DNA from: Ciona savignyi
Lineage: Eukaryota > Chordata > Ascidiacea > Phlebobranchia > Cionidae
DNA: 64,000 bases
Direction of reading: 5' to 3'
NCBI GenBank assembly: GCA_000149265.1
Contig: CH001984.1
Span: 545,388 to 609,387 of the forward strand
Below, piece by piece: positions 32,410 through 45,689 of this stretch (positions are counted from its first letter, which is position 1; every line of letters begins with the position of its first letter). A program made the translations under genes and the position numbers. The notes under the pieces are model-generated. The model searched no databases. It was not told the origin of the DNA and saw only the letters and a program-made list of their open reading frames with translations.

Positions 32410-35201
32410 ATGGCGACTGTAGTTAACCCTGGAACAGTTGTAATGAATGCCCCTGCCCAAGTACAATCTCCCAAGCTGAAGCAATATCAGAAGATCATGC
32501 TCGGTCTAAGTGTAAGTATACAACAACAGTTAACCGGTGTGTTTTAAGTAGGAGTTTATAACTATCGTGTGATTATCTTGGTGGTTTAACGCGTCGCCTT
32601 TCATCCTATGGATTACAGGTACAAAAGTGGTCTCTAGCTAGTCTATTGTGTCCTTGGGCAAGGCATATATCGTACATTACCTAAACCCAGTAAAATGATG
32701 GGGTTCTTCCAAATCAAAGGAACGTCTCAATCACATACAGCACAAACCATAGCTCCGTTAACCCGACGATTGGAGTGAGATAATCTTACAATTGCCCGTG
32801 TGATAACGCACCTTTTGTTTTCCCATTCACGTGGACAAACAGAAATATCCTATTCTGACTAATAATTGGTAACATGCATATTTATTTACAGGTGACAGAG
32901 ACTGTACTTGGGGCTTTGAGCATTTTATTTGGAATCGTGGTCGTTTCGTTGAATGGGGGATCGCGATACCGTTCCTATTCCTATTCCTATTACTATTCCT
33001 ATAGTTACACCACTGGCGTTGGAGAAGGAATATGGTGTGGAATTTGGGTGAGAATTGTTTAGATAATGTACTACCCTAATAACACTAATTCGTCTTTCAA
33101 CTATATGAACTAAGCGCATAAACTAACCATGTGCTAATATATACGTTATAATAAAGAAATCTTTTGATTACTGAGTGCTTAAATCTATGTTAGCAGATAT
33201 ATTAAAGTGTGTTTGTTTGTTGTTTATGACTAGGGATTTTCTCTAAGTTTAATACAGTTCATTTGTCCACTGGATTTAGAAAACATTCGCTTTATGCATT
33301 TTACATGAAGCCCAAACTCTTTGTACTACAGTATTATCAAATTGATGTTGAACGACGTATTATCTTAGACCTATGGATTTAGGATAGAAATTGTAATAAA
33401 AGTATCTTGCGTGGCTGACAAAACTACGTTGCAGATACTTATTGCTGGCATTCTTGGAATAGCTGCTTCTCGCACTAAGACAAAATCTTGTTTGGTAAGT
33501 TACACGTTGCACCATAGACCATTATATGTTATAGGTTTCACCTCTAGCCTACTTGTAATGAATTACGTTGTTTCGAATCATTACTTTATAGGATATTCAT
33601 GTTTATCTCCGTGAATTGGAAAACCAAGGGTGTTAACACATGGGTAATCGTCAGATCACCTCGCGCCCTCCATTGGGTTGCCGGAGCTATTGCAGTGTGC
33701 TGTGTATGATTGAGACTTTCATTCAATTAAGTAGATCCCATTAATCCGCTTGGTTCAGGCAATGTCTGTCGAGCCTTTTATACGTACAACGCCTGTCGTT
33801 TTCCTTACATGTAGCCTTTTTTACAACTGTCAATTAGAGGAAATTCCTATAATTTCCTCCACCTTCTTAAAGCGCCCTTTTACAAACGCAATTCCAAAAA
33901 GTCCATCAACTTTACATCTTCAGATCCACTGTCATATGGGATTTGCAATTACTGCTGCCGTCTTTGCCGCCTCTCAAGTTATTGCCTCGTCTATCCTTGC
34001 AATTGTGTATCGAGTAAGTTTGCAATTTTGTATCGAGTAAACTAGATAATCTACTGATAGTTTATCTCCGGCGGTGGGAAAACGCAGATGTTATAACTGT
34101 TAAATTGTTTGAGTTATGCTGGTAATATTGCAACATTTTTCTGAAGGAGCTAGGTTTCGAAACCATAACTGTGTCATATAATTTGGTATATGTATCGCCT
34201 GTGTTAACCATTCAACCACGCCATCGTACGATATTACAACCACTGCATCCTCGCCAGAAAATAATGCATCAATCTGTCCTTCTTTTTCCTAGCCATATCT
34301 GATTCCACAATTTTTCCATTCATTTCGTGTAGTAACAAAGTCTTTATATATGAAAAATATAATTTTCGCACCAATTTATAAGTTATAGAAACTAGTACCG
34401 GACGCAATACAGCCAATATGAGGTTAACATCTTTAAATTACAGAGTTCAGCTCAAGTTGGTGTATCGATTGTGATTGCAATTGCTGGCTTTGTCGCTTTC
34501 ATCATCTGCATTGTGAGCGCAAGTTATTGTTGCTCCCTATATACTGCTCTTACCGGTGGGTCTAGCTGCTGTGGAACAGGGTGTTGTGGCGACGAGGTAC
34601 GTTTAACAGCTTTGTTATTTACATTGCTGTGGAATCTGTGGGAAGACTTTAAGGTTACGTAACGTTGTCGGCAGATTTTAGGTTTAATGTTTAATTTTAG
34701 GTGGTGCTACGTCAACCAGTTGGACAACACGTGGTGTATGTACAACAACCACACAACCAAATGCCTTTTTACCCTGGAGTACAGCAAACTCAAACTATTG
34801 TACAAGGTCCAGGTAATTTTGTGTTCAGTTTTTGTTTTTTAATAATAAAGGTTTATTGTATCGGTTTAATGTTAGACTGGGTATTATTTATTTATAGGCA
34901 AACACCTAAAGTATTGTGGTAAATTTTGACTATATTTTTTAAATGCATAATGTAATCGCCTCGTTTAACTTACCCAGGTGGTCAGCAGTATGTTACAACC
35001 CCCTACCCTGTAACCAGCATTCCTGGTCAACCAGCTATGGTTATGCAACAAGGAATGGTTATGCAAAACCCTCAGACAACGGCCATGCCCCAAGCTATCC
35101 CTGCCAACCCACAACCACAAGCACCAGCCGTCTACACAAATGCCGCAATGCAAAAAGAAGCTGAATCAGCAGCAATGCAACCACCCGCATACAGCCACTA
35201 A
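32410..35201 (+). CDS. MS4A/CD20-like four-transmembrane protein, gene B (seven exons)
   Basis: Exons 32410-32511, 32892-33047, 33435-33494, 33924-34013, 34444-34596, 34701-34812 and 34978-35201 (TAA) give about 298 aa, with the same phases as gene A. The N-terminus is MATVVNPGTVVMNAPAQ, TM1 runs through VTETVLGALSILFGIVVVSL, and the extracellular loop is an almost pure Tyr-Ser run (RSYSYSYYYSYSY) encoded by TATTCC repeats. GVGEGIWCGIW leads into TM2. TM3 is in MGFAITAAVFAASQVIASSI and TM4 in IVIAIAGFVAFIICIVSASY. CCGTGCCGDE is the shorter Cys-rich form, shared with gene D. The tail has QQPHNQMPFYPGVQQTQTI and ends PPAYSH. Intron and 3' UTR sequences also align with gene D, which marks B and D as a pair. 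Membrane role as for gene A; partners unknown. Confidence 0.88.
32580..32855 (+). repeat. SINE family 1 in gene B intron 1
   Basis: GGTGGTTTAACGCGTCGCC head, TATTGTGTCCTTGGGCAAGG body, ending CCCATTCACGTGGACAAACA. A minus copy at about 33590-33770 lies in intron 3, and a family 2 fragment at about 34150-34230 lies in intron 4. Confidence 0.7.
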
Positions 35202-37344
35202 CATTACCAACCCTTTCACCCATCATCTGTATATATGCTTTGTGCTTCCGCATAATTATAAAACGCTGGAAATATATGCTTCTTTTTAATTGTATTTGCA
35301 CTTTCAATTACAAATTAAAAACTAACAATAGTTTAATTAAACCCCAAAGCAAAACAATAAATCAATTTAAACTACCATTATCTTACTACTGTACCACCAC
35401 AATTCGAATTGTTAAAAAAACAATTGACTTGTTACGTAACAATCCCTATTAAGACTATTATTATGTTCCCTTCAGAGGTTATCACGTACACCTATAGGGA
35501 TATTTTTGTATAATAATATTATTTTACAGATTTTTTCAAAGTTATGTGTATTCATTTTCGGTGTTGAATGTTTAATACATGCTTAGCTTGAAATTTTGTT
35601 TAGGGCGACATACGTTGAATTATGCAGACTTATATCTATATAGCTTAAGGCGTCATACGCTGATTCGACCGTAGGGCTATTATGTTGTTTTGATTTCTCT
35701 TCGAAACACATTTTGATTTTACTTTGTTTATTTTTTCTTTGTGTTTTGCCATGCACTGGTGATGGACTTTGCGCTGTCGCTAGATTGCATGAAGGGGTTA
35801 TCCAACCAAAACTTTCAGGATTCTTAACTGGCCAATTTATATTTTGCAACAAATTTTTTTAATTTCACAAACTTTTTGGGCGTCATCGTCGATATTTACA
35901 GGATAGAAAGAAATATTTGCTTCAAATTTACAAGGAATTAAAGATCTGTACAGCGGATAAAAAACACAATTTACTTCAAAAATAATCCAGTTTTCCAGAA
36001 AATGGATATAATACAGTATTACCGGGTGCCTAAAAGAGTTATACAATTACAGCCAAGACAAATTACTTGAAATTTAGTGGAATACAAAAGTTTCAGATAT
36101 CCCGTAACAACCACGAACCATTTTCCGGGAAAACCCCTCACACCCCGCCGCACTCAAACCAGCAATCATTCTTCATTTATTCTGAAAACCCCATAATAAC
36201 AGGATTAAAATTAGCAAATTTTGAATAAATTATACGAGGGATAAAAAAATATATATAAACATTCAATATCGAATAAAAAAACTTACTTAAAAAAGCTGAA
36301 CATCAAGTTTGGGTTGAAAACTCGGGAACCCATTAGTTTCCGCTTGCAGAATCAAAGGTTATATACAATTTTAATAAGATATGACAAGGCGTTAGTCAAC
36401 TGGGTAACCGGTTTGCTTCATTTGGAAAATATGGATTACCAGTTTGAATTGGTAACTTGACCCATTAGCTTTTAATTATTAGTCGGATTTAAACAATGAG
36501 GGATTTTATTTTTTCACGTCGCTTAGTAATTATTTGGTACATAACAAGGTCTAGATTTGAAAGAAAGATAAATAACCAAGGGAGATACTCTAAAATCAAG
36601 ATTCGTCTGTGACCCATGATGTAACAGGCATATCACGTGGCTCCAAAATCTTTAAGAAAAAGTTATCGATCTCGATCTAAATATGTCTAACCGACAATTG
36701 GGTCGTCAAAAAACAAAATCGAAAATTTCCAGAAACTTAACTTCTTTTGAGCATCGCGTTTAACAAGTTTTATTCTAGATCAGATTTCGTGGAACCTTAA
36801 TCAGTGAATTGGTCGCCATGAGGTTAACTTATTATATGGCGATGTAATAGAATAACGGTTCCTGAAACCAAGATATTTGACAATTTATCTCAAAAATATT
36901 GTTTTTTACCGATCGAAGTTTCGAAACGACTCGACACTGCGACTGCTTTTATGTAAAATTATTTTTTCTCTTAACCCCAAAGCCGGCTCTCCCCTCAGTA
37001 CTGGGTTGCGCTTGAACACTTTTACTCAATCTTAAATAACAAGCAGGGAAAGGGGGACTTCGATAAGTAGAGATTCTGCACACTCGAATAAAAATTATGA
37101 CATTAGATTTAGTTTAAGAAGGGGTGATATTAGAATTCGTTACCGTTTGCATTTATTCATATTTCCTTCATTTAGTGTTGACCGTTTTATTTACATCGTA
37201 GGCCCGCTTTTTCCACCGGATCAGGAAGGACTCGTCACTAAGACCGTTTGTATATATAAATCGGTATAGGTATCGTTAATTATTTGGACACGCGATCTTC
37301 GTAATCTTAAGAACCAACTTACTTATTAAAAGCAAACCAATAGC
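35202..37344. other. Downstream flank of gene B and spacer, no supported gene
   Basis: An AATAAA near 35357 could serve gene B. The first 80 bp after the stop match the gene D 3' UTR (TGCTTTGTGCTTC, GCATAATTA, AAAACGCTG). A LINE 3' fragment with CCCAAAGCCGGCTCTCCCCT lies at about 36965-37035, and a family 2 SINE piece at about 37215-37295. The rest is AT-rich with nothing recognised. Confidence 0.5.
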
Positions 37345-38438
37345 TACGTTTGCACACGGGCAATCGTCGGATTATCTCGCGCTCACCTTCGGGTTACCGG
37401 AACTATTGCAGGATGTGTATGGTTTACACGTTCCTGTAATTTAGTAGAACCATTAATTCACTGGATTGAGGCAATGTCCATTAAGCCTTTCACAAGGAAT
37501 CCACGGAATAGCTAACGACCACTTTCGAACCTTCAACCTTTCGGCTGAGAGGCGACGCACTGTCCACTTAGCTAATCAGTCGTACATATCTTCTATCTTC
37601 ACCGAAGTAATAAAGAATCATTTAATCGACCAATCGAAAGTGAATTATGTTAAACTACTCGAACATATGCTGTCGCGTATCAAAATCAAAACACATTGGT
37701 TGGGTAAAGTTTTATAGTTTATGTACAAAAATAACAGTGCTTAAAACAATATGCAACATACGTATTTTTGATGCAAATTCTAAATTCCCACAACTATTTG
37801 TTACTATTCAATTCAACTTATCGGTTAAAAATTTGAGTTGGGAGTTAGAAGTAAAGTGGTTCAAACTTACATTTTTCAACTTCTTTTCAGAAAAATTTAA
37901 AAAAATAAATTTCGATCTGAGAATTTACAATTCACCTCTAAAATAAAGTACACTACACTGTTAATATTGATAAAATATGCATCAAAATAAAGTTTGATTT
38001 AAAACTCACGTATGTAAATTAACAATGTATACGGGAATTTAACAATAAAATATGGTGGACCCTAAACCTTGAAAGAAAATATACACTTTTTATTTATCGA
38101 AGTTTAGCAAAATAGTTTACAAAACCAAAAAAAAGAAAAAAAATGTTGGACACAAACTTATTAATCGAACTGAATTAAGGCAGTAGAGAGATACAAATAC
38201 GACATTAAAAGAAGTAAGCGTAGTATTTGTACAGCGTCTTAAAAGTAAAGTAATTTTGAAACACTGAAGTCACATGGTTACGTCAGTTTTTTGTAGTGTG
38301 TTTGCTCACAGATTGTTTTGTGACACAATACTAACTAGTTACTATATGATTAAATAGTCACAGGTTGTTTGTTTATGAAATATTTAATTTTATGACGCAA
38401 TAGTAACACATTCTGATGTAATAATGCAAGTTGACAAT

Positions 38439-41400
38439 TCAGTTGCTGTATGCAGGTGGTGCCTGTGCATCTGCTTCAGCTTGTTTTTGCATTGCGGTAT
38501 TTGTGTAGGCCGGTCCACTTGCGGATGTTTGTGGGTTGGTAGTGTTAGCTTGGGGCATGGCAGTTATCTGAGGGTTTTGCATAACCATTCCTTGTTGCAT
38601 AACCATACCTGGTTGGCCAGGAATGTTGGTTATAGGGTAGGGGGTTGTAACAAACTGTTGGCCACCTACGAGAAACAAGCTCTATTTAGATCGTAAATAT
38701 GACAGATATATGTTCATATTGCGTACCCTATGAAATAAGATGAATATTAAATCAACCAAGATTATTTTTCGATTCGACTGAACGTTGGTTGGAAAGCTAT
38801 ATAAAATATATTTTTGAAAAAGCAAAAATAAACAAACTTTTGCATTTGAAATTAATTTTTTTTTTAATTGTTTTACCGTTTTGGTCTAATTTTAGGTGTA
38901 ACTTCTGGTAAATTCAAACCAAATTAGGTGGTATTCTAACAAAAGAATTAAAATTAGCTCTTACCTGGACCTTGAATGATGGTTTGAGTGTGTTGAACAC
39001 CAGGATAATATTGAGGTTGTTGGTTTGGTTGGTGGATATATTCAACCCGCTGTCCTGGTTGGTGGGTTACCGCCACCTATATTTTAATGAAACCTTTAGG
39101 ACACCTTTAGATTTCTCTCCACAAAACATTTCTACACAAACTTCTATCATCAAAAATAATGTTACATACAAAGTTAAAAGGTCGCATTTCTTCTAAATAC
39201 TTTACTTTTACCCCATCATTACGTTATTTTACTGATGACGGTCCTTGTAATTTTCTAAAATCTTTTGATAAGAATAAACAAATGTTGATATGGATTGTCA
39301 TTTTACTAAGTTTTACTTTCGTATTTGTTAAGCCTTGGTAGATCTTAGTCTTACTTGAAACGCCTATAAAACCTACTTGTTCTCCGCAACACCCTTCACC
39401 ACAACACCCTTGTCCACAGCAGCTAGGGGCACCGGTAAGAGCAGTATAGAGGGAGCAACAATAACTGGCGCTCACAATGCAGATAATGAAAGCAATAAAC
39501 CCAATAACTGCTAGTGTGATAGACAAACCTTTGTCAAATGGCCTCTAAACATATTGCGTGTTTAATCTCCGATTAGCTTGGTTGATTAAACCGTCGGCTG
39601 TCAGTCGAAAGGTTTTAGCTTCGAAACTCTTCCCAAGCTAGTTGGTTGTGTCCTTGTGCAAGGCACTCACTGGACATTAAATGTACCCAGTGCAATAATC
39701 TACCACATTTAAAGAACGTCTTCGTCATACACAACACACTGCGATGGCTCCGATAACTCGACGATGGGCACGACGATTGCCCGTGTGATAACCCCCATTG
39801 CGTTTCCCATGTACGGGAATAAACATGAATATCCTATCATATTGTGATTAACATGAACACCCAAAATGTGGGTTCGCGTATGTTTTAACTCTTTCACTCC
39901 CGGCCAAATGCATTAATTTAAACATGCTGTCCCGCAGTGTTTTTTACAATTTTTGGTCATTTTCAAATTAGCACAGTTTTTCTCAAATTTATGCTATGAT
40001 TTAATATTTAGTATGGTTGGAAAGATAATTTATCCCTCTTTTAAACAAACCGCACACCTAGAATCTACCTCCAATAAAGAATATATTATGTAAACTTTAG
40101 TGAACACCACTTTTTATGTAAAGAAAATTCTGCTCGACTTTGAAAATTTTGAGGTGCACTGACAAACGAAATACTCACTAATTATTGGTATGCCCAAATG
40201 ATATGAAAATTGGAATGTAGATTGTCTAATAGTTTTTGTACTCAGGAAAATTTGAACTGTATTTGTATCTTCAGTAGTTTTTTTACTATTCCTAATTGAA
40301 ATTTTCCTTTATTCTAACTATATTATGAAAAATTGAACCAAAACGCATTGAAGGTTTTAGTTTTGTAGAACTAAAATAGTAAAAAGTATAAATAAGAACA
40401 GTGAAGGAAGTGTAAAAAGGGCATACAAAAGCAAACAAACACAAATACTATATCCAATATTCTTCAAAGCAGGGCACACCGAACTAGCTAGTCTCGCCGC
40501 CTTTTTCTTTATCGTGCGCTCAGCAGGCCCAGCTGGATTCATGCTTTGGTGAACACGAAGCATAAACGCCTGCTGCGAAAACGTCACCAACGCTCTCCTT
40601 TTTTTCTCAACGGCACGAAATTCACAGAGAATGTAAAGAAAGACTTGCTTGACAAAAAGAGCTTCTCCGCAAGTTAACGCGACTCCTATTGGCTGAGTTA
40701 GTCACTTGTAAATTCGTATAAAATCGATAGAAATAAGAGGCGAAGCCTTGAAAAAGAAAGGCTATCACTCCTCGCATTTTTAATATTTCTCCACGAAAAT
40801 TACAGAGAATAAAATATAGGGTTTCCTTGATCGAATGAGCCATAGCTGAGGTCTCTACCATTACGCATTGCGGAGAAATCGTTTTTTAGATTTGTATCCA
40901 TTTATGTACAGGCGGGATACCATGTTTTCCCACCAACTCGCCATATATGGCGAGTTGGGACGGAAAGAGTTAAAGCTCCTCGAGCTGGTACTTCGTAGAG
41001 ATCAAAAATTATTTACTAATGTAATGAAATGGTAAAATACATAAATTAAACAGAATAGGCAGAGAGTATGCACATAGGTGAATTTTTTAAACTTACGGAG
41101 GAGAATGGGGTAAGCATTGTGGAAGTTGTAACTTGAGCAAATGAGAAAACAGCTCCGGTGATTGCAAATCCCATATGCCAGTGAATCTGTAGAAGATGCC
41201 ATATAAGAATGACCTTAGGCTAGGAGGAGGAGGAAATTCATGTTTATCCTCGTGGGTGGGAAAAAAGGTGGTTAACAAACGGCCAATCGTCAAGTCAGCT
41301 CTCGTCAGATTACCTCGCGCCCACCGTCGGGTTACCGGAGCTATTGTAGTGTGTTGTGTATGATTAAGACCTTTAATGTGGCAAAACACATTAATCCGCT

Positions 41401-43328
41401 GGGTTCAGGCTATGTCCGCTTAGTGCCCCGCCCAAGGAGACAACGGACTAGTTAGTGACCAGTTTTGAAGCTGCAACCATTCGGATGTAAGGCGGCGCAC
41501 TAATTCAATAAACGGTCAGACGAGGCATTGGTATACATGTCTTTGCTATAATAGCCATATATACAGTCCACCAGTAGTTTTGTTTTTCTGTGTGGATATT
41601 AAAAGAAGACAACCATTTGGCAAAGCAGTCTATACATTGCATATTGATAAGCACGTAAAACTATTACAGTCAATAGAGAACAGGTTAAATTAAGTTTTAA
41701 CTAAATTGATGTACCTTAAACTACTTTAAAGGGCATACTTATTAAGTCTTTATAAATGAGGCTTTATCGCAAATATATAGTTTAAAAACCGTTTATTTTT
41801 TATATAAAATTCTTTTGCCTTTTCTGAATATCCAAGTTAAAAAGTTGGTTAACTTACCAAGGATTCCTTCCGAGTGGTACGAGAAGCAGTGATTCCAAGA
41901 ATTCCAGCAACCAACACCTACATTGAGACAAGATTATTATGTTACTTATACACAACTTATTATGGAGGGAGAAGGATATAATAGGACCACACTGCAATAG
42001 CTCCGTAACCCGACGGTGGGGGCGAGGTGATCTGACGATTGTCCGTGTGATAATGCGTCTTGCATATTCCCATTAACAGGGACAAAATATCTATATCTTA
42101 TATCTCAATACATAAATTATAACTAATTCCCACCCACACTCCACACCATATTCCTTCACCGATAAAGGAAGATCCAGAATAATAACTGCTTCTACTTGCG
42201 GAAATTACAATTCCCAACAGCATGCTAATGGATCCCAGCACCGTCTCAGTCACCTATTGGAATTATCACGTTACATTATTGTGGGTATATGATGGCTTTA
42301 GTTTACGATAGTATTAAGTATATTTTTACAAATGAGACTTACTGTTCAAATATGTTATTATTTAGTCCAGCGGATTACTTTGGGTCGCCTTTCAATCGAA
42401 GGGTTGCAGATTCGAACATGGTGGATAGCTAGTCAGTTGTGTCTTCGTGGGTTAGTGCATCGCCGTTAAGTCGAATAGTTGTAGATTCGAAACTGGTCGC
42501 TTGCTAGTCGATTGTGTAACGGACAAGGTGTTTAGAGGTCATTGAATGTACCCAGGTTGATGGGTTTAATAAAACAGAAATGTTTGTATCATACACAACA
42601 CACTCCAATATATTGGGTATAATGTACAAGGTAATCCGGCGTTTGCCTGTGTTTTAACGTCCCTTGCTTCTCTCCATTCACTGGGATAAACATAAATGTC
42701 CTATATCCTTAAATGTGTATATTTAATTTCATACATTTAAAATTTAAATCAATTTAAATTTTTCAGTTTAGTTTAATGCACTTTCATGCCTTAAAATATG
42801 GCATTTGCGTCATTAAACTAAGACAAACAAAAGTTAATAATTTATACGTTTATAGTAGTTGGACATATACTACATAAGCATTATGACAGGATATGTTTTA
42901 TCGTAGTGAATGGAAAAATGAAAAGGGGCGATATCACTCGTGTAATCGTTTAATCCTTTTGCGCCCACCGTCGGGTTACCTGAACTAATTTAGTATGTTA
43001 TGTATGATTTAGACGTTTATATACGTTAGTCATTACACTAGGTAGGGATATCAGTTTCGAAGTTTTAATTCTTAAGCTGAAAGGCGACGAACTACCATCA
43101 AGCCAACTCCGTCTTATTAATATGTGGATGAAAAATATGACAAAAGATATCTTGAACAGAACAAAAATAACTTTGTCAGCCACAATCAAAGCTGTAGCTG
43201 GGTCAAAATATCGAGTACATACTTACACTCAGTCCAAGCATAATCTTCCGGTATTCCTTCAGTTTGTTAGATGGAGCGGGGGTTGGAACATTCATTATAA
43301 CCGCCCCTTGGGTGGTCACAGTCGCCAT
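38439..43328 (-). CDS. MS4A/CD20-like four-transmembrane protein, gene C (seven exons)
   Basis: Exons in transcription order are 43328-43227, 42253-42134, 41917-41858, 41186-41097, 39544-39377, 39076-38965 and 38665-38439, giving about 292 aa with all splice sites GT-AG and no stops. Exon 1 encodes the same 34 residues as gene A. Exon 2 is four codons shorter (loop RSSYYSGSSFIGEG). Exon 4 keeps HWHMGFAITGAVFSFAQVTT but ends STMLTPFSS where A has STILALVYS, which puts a proline at the end of TM3. Exon 5 has the long Cys-rich form (CCGQGCC, GEGCCGEQ). The tail ends APPAYSN with a PPxY motif. It looks intact but is slightly more changed than A. Intron 4 holds a piggyBac-like MITE. Confidence 0.86.
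39560..39845 (+). repeat. SINE family 1 in gene C intron 4, plus
   Basis: TAGTTGGTTGTGTCCTTGTG body and AATAAACATGAATATCCTAT end, immediately before the MITE. The gene A counterpart is the SINE at 21760-21970, so this copy predates the duplication. Confidence 0.65.
39885..40973. mobile_element. Non-autonomous piggyBac-like element flanked by TTAA
   Basis: About 1.09 kb between TTAA at 39885-39888 and TTAA at 40970-40973. Ends are inverted: CTCTTTCACTCCC on the left, and CTCTTTCCGTCCC when the right end is reverse complemented. A perfect 26-bp palindrome centred on CCATATATGG lies at 40933-40958 near the right end. TTAA targets and CTCTTT-like ends suit piggyBac relatives. No transposase frame is present. 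Gene A intron 4 lacks it, so insertion followed the arm duplication. Confidence 0.75.
41235..43110. repeat. SINE family 1 copies in gene C introns 1-3
   Basis: Minus copy at about 41235-41530, plus fragment 41970-42110, plus mosaic 42370-42700 and minus copy 42890-43110. The first three have positional counterparts in gene A, inverted (for example CAATATATTGGGTATAATGT). They bracket but do not interrupt exons 2-4. Confidence 0.6.
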
Positions 43329-44129
43329 TTTATTCATAATTTCTAAATCTATAACTCTGTGAAATATAAATTGATTGGTTTACGTAATTAAATCTTTAAT
43401 CATGAATATTATATCGTTTGTGTGTCGTTTGGTGTGCTAGAAAATTACCTTTAAAAGTATATTTAAAAATACAATTTGATATGCATCTTATAAAAACTGA
43501 CCGTTGTTTTCAGTTTTAACCTGTGACTGTATAGCTCTTATGTAAGATCGACAGACAATCCGCTAGCTACTCGATTGCAACTTTGACCAAGTCACTTTGC
43601 GAATATAACTTGAACCCGACATTTAGGTGATCAAATTGTTAACGAGGGCGATTTCTAAATAAAAATACGGTCTTAGTAACGAACCCATCCTACATTAACC
43701 CTGCGTTTACCCCAGTAGACCCTCAAGCTTAAAACAAAGGAAATAATTGTTGTTAAGGTATACGACAGGTTCACTAAATCCCTTCCAATATGAATAAAAA
43801 TGTCAACATACGAAATTAATAGCGCAATCTAGGGGAAAAACAATCTGCTATTAATTTAAAAAATGTGGATAATATGTGTAAAAATATCAAGCTTTTACCT
43901 AATATGTAAACATCAAATAGAATGACATTTTTTTATTTTTAATGTTTCGCTGTTGCCCATTTTATTTTAAATAAATCATTGGTGTTAAATTACTGATTTT
44001 TTATTTAAAAATAAAATTTATCTATACTCAAATATGTGTTGACCTGAGTTAGCATTATTTGGATAGACGAGTAACAGAGATAAAAAATATAATTCTAAAC
44101 CACCTAAACTAACCCTAGTTACTAGGTTG

Positions 44130-44340
44130 TCCTTGGGCAAGGCTATTTATGGATATTGCCTAAACTCAGTTGATTAATGGGTTCTACCAAATTATAGGAA
44201 CGTGTTAATCATACAAAACAGACTGCAATAGATCTGATAACCCGACGATGGGCGCGAGGTGATCTGACGATTGTGTGTTAACCCCCTTGGTTTTTCCTTT
44301 CACAGAGATACACTTTAATATCCTATCCCTTTTAAATAAT
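44130..44340 (+). repeat. SINE family 1, plus, shared by both arms
   Basis: TTGTCCTTGGGCAAGGCTAT to ATCCTATCCCTTTTAAATAA. Its junction with TTAAATAATTGATCAGTTTC is the mirror of the left-arm junction at about 16450-16480. Confidence 0.7.
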
Positions 44341-45689
44341 TGATCAGTTTCACTCTTTCCCGCTTTCTCTTGTTTTAGATTTGTCCGTGTACAGCGAGAG
44401 TTTTAAAGTTTAATTGACCTCAAGCCAAATGGCGTCTAATCCTTATATGGGAAACACTGAATACATGATAGCAAACCTACAAGTGACATGAAAAATATCA
44501 GGTCACGTGACGTACGATGACGCCTTCAGAAAATCGTAGGCTTAAGCCTGTGTTCCACGCACTTATTTAATCAACTTGTTGCGCTTCCGGTCCAAACAAT
44601 AATGTAGTGCTTTTAAACGACTCGTTTTACGAGAAAGGCACGATTTGTTGTTCAGCTATGTTTTTCATGCTGGAGTTAAGGCAAGACAGTTTAAACACAT
44701 TAACTCGTCAAAATTATTATATTTGAAGATTTAGGATTTATACTACAGCACGTAGAGGCTGTTGTAACATTTTGTATCTTTTCGACAAAATTGTTATTTT
44801 GACTTTACGTTTCTGATTAGACTATCTAACAAATTCTCAAAATATGCTTTAAAATTAACATAATTTAATGATGAACATAACATACCATTCCGAAACTTTC
44901 GGCAAACTTAATTGTTGTTCTAACTTCGCATTACTGATTACACTATCTAACAAATTCGCGTATTATGTTTTAAAGCAAAATATGTACCTGATAAAATAAC
45001 TTTTACTGATGCCAACGACATCCTAAATCGACAAAATCTAATAAACAACCGTTTTCGGAGCCTCACAACTATACATTTAAACCTGTTATCAATCTCGCAG
45101 TTGATATAAGAGCCAATGCCCTGAAGCTGCTTTATGCATAAGATACGCATGACAGACGAATACGCGTTATAATTCTGAGGAAATATCTATCACGTAGTTG
45201 CACGTATTTGCATCGAGTTGCACACTTTGTATGTCACCACGTCTCCACGCCATTATAATATCGTGGGCGGCATTAAAACGGCGGGGTTAGCGAAATGCTT
45301 ATTAATACTGTGGAAAATAATTATAACTTTGCCCCAACACTAATCTCTACCGCCACAGGGAAATTCCCCTAGGTTTAAAACCCAAAATTTTGGTTTCTGC
45401 ATGTCTAGACCATGTTGTATAACAAATTACCAAGCTTCATTGCGATTCCTTTATTCCTTCTGGTAGATGTCGGGGCGACATGGCAGGCTTGTCAAGCGTT
45501 TGACGAAAAAATAAGAACTTAAATTGTCGATTAACTTAATTCAGGCGATTAGGTCGAATTCCATAAACTTAATAGAACATATGCATTTTTAAGATGGAAG
45601 AAACCGCTTGAAAGCTTTCGTTACAACTTCCTGAGATCCGAAAATGTTGGTTAGTAAAGCAAGGTCATAAACAGCAAACATACTTAGCA

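Larger units (their letters stand above)
37500..45350 (-). repeat. Right arm of large inverted duplication
   Basis: Reverse-complement match to 15465-24140, carrying gene C, its introns, 3' UTR and upstream flank. It lacks the counterpart of about 16750-18260 and has a private TTAA-flanked insertion at 39885-40973. A SINE at 37345-37590 straddles the inner border, and the similarity ends inside SINE sequence on both sides, so the breakpoint may have formed at SINE copies. Confidence 0.85.

Noticed and set aside
40357-40861. Two open frames on minus inside the TTAA element, possible transposase
   Set aside because: Short, without a DDD catalytic core or other transposase motif; the element appears non-autonomous.
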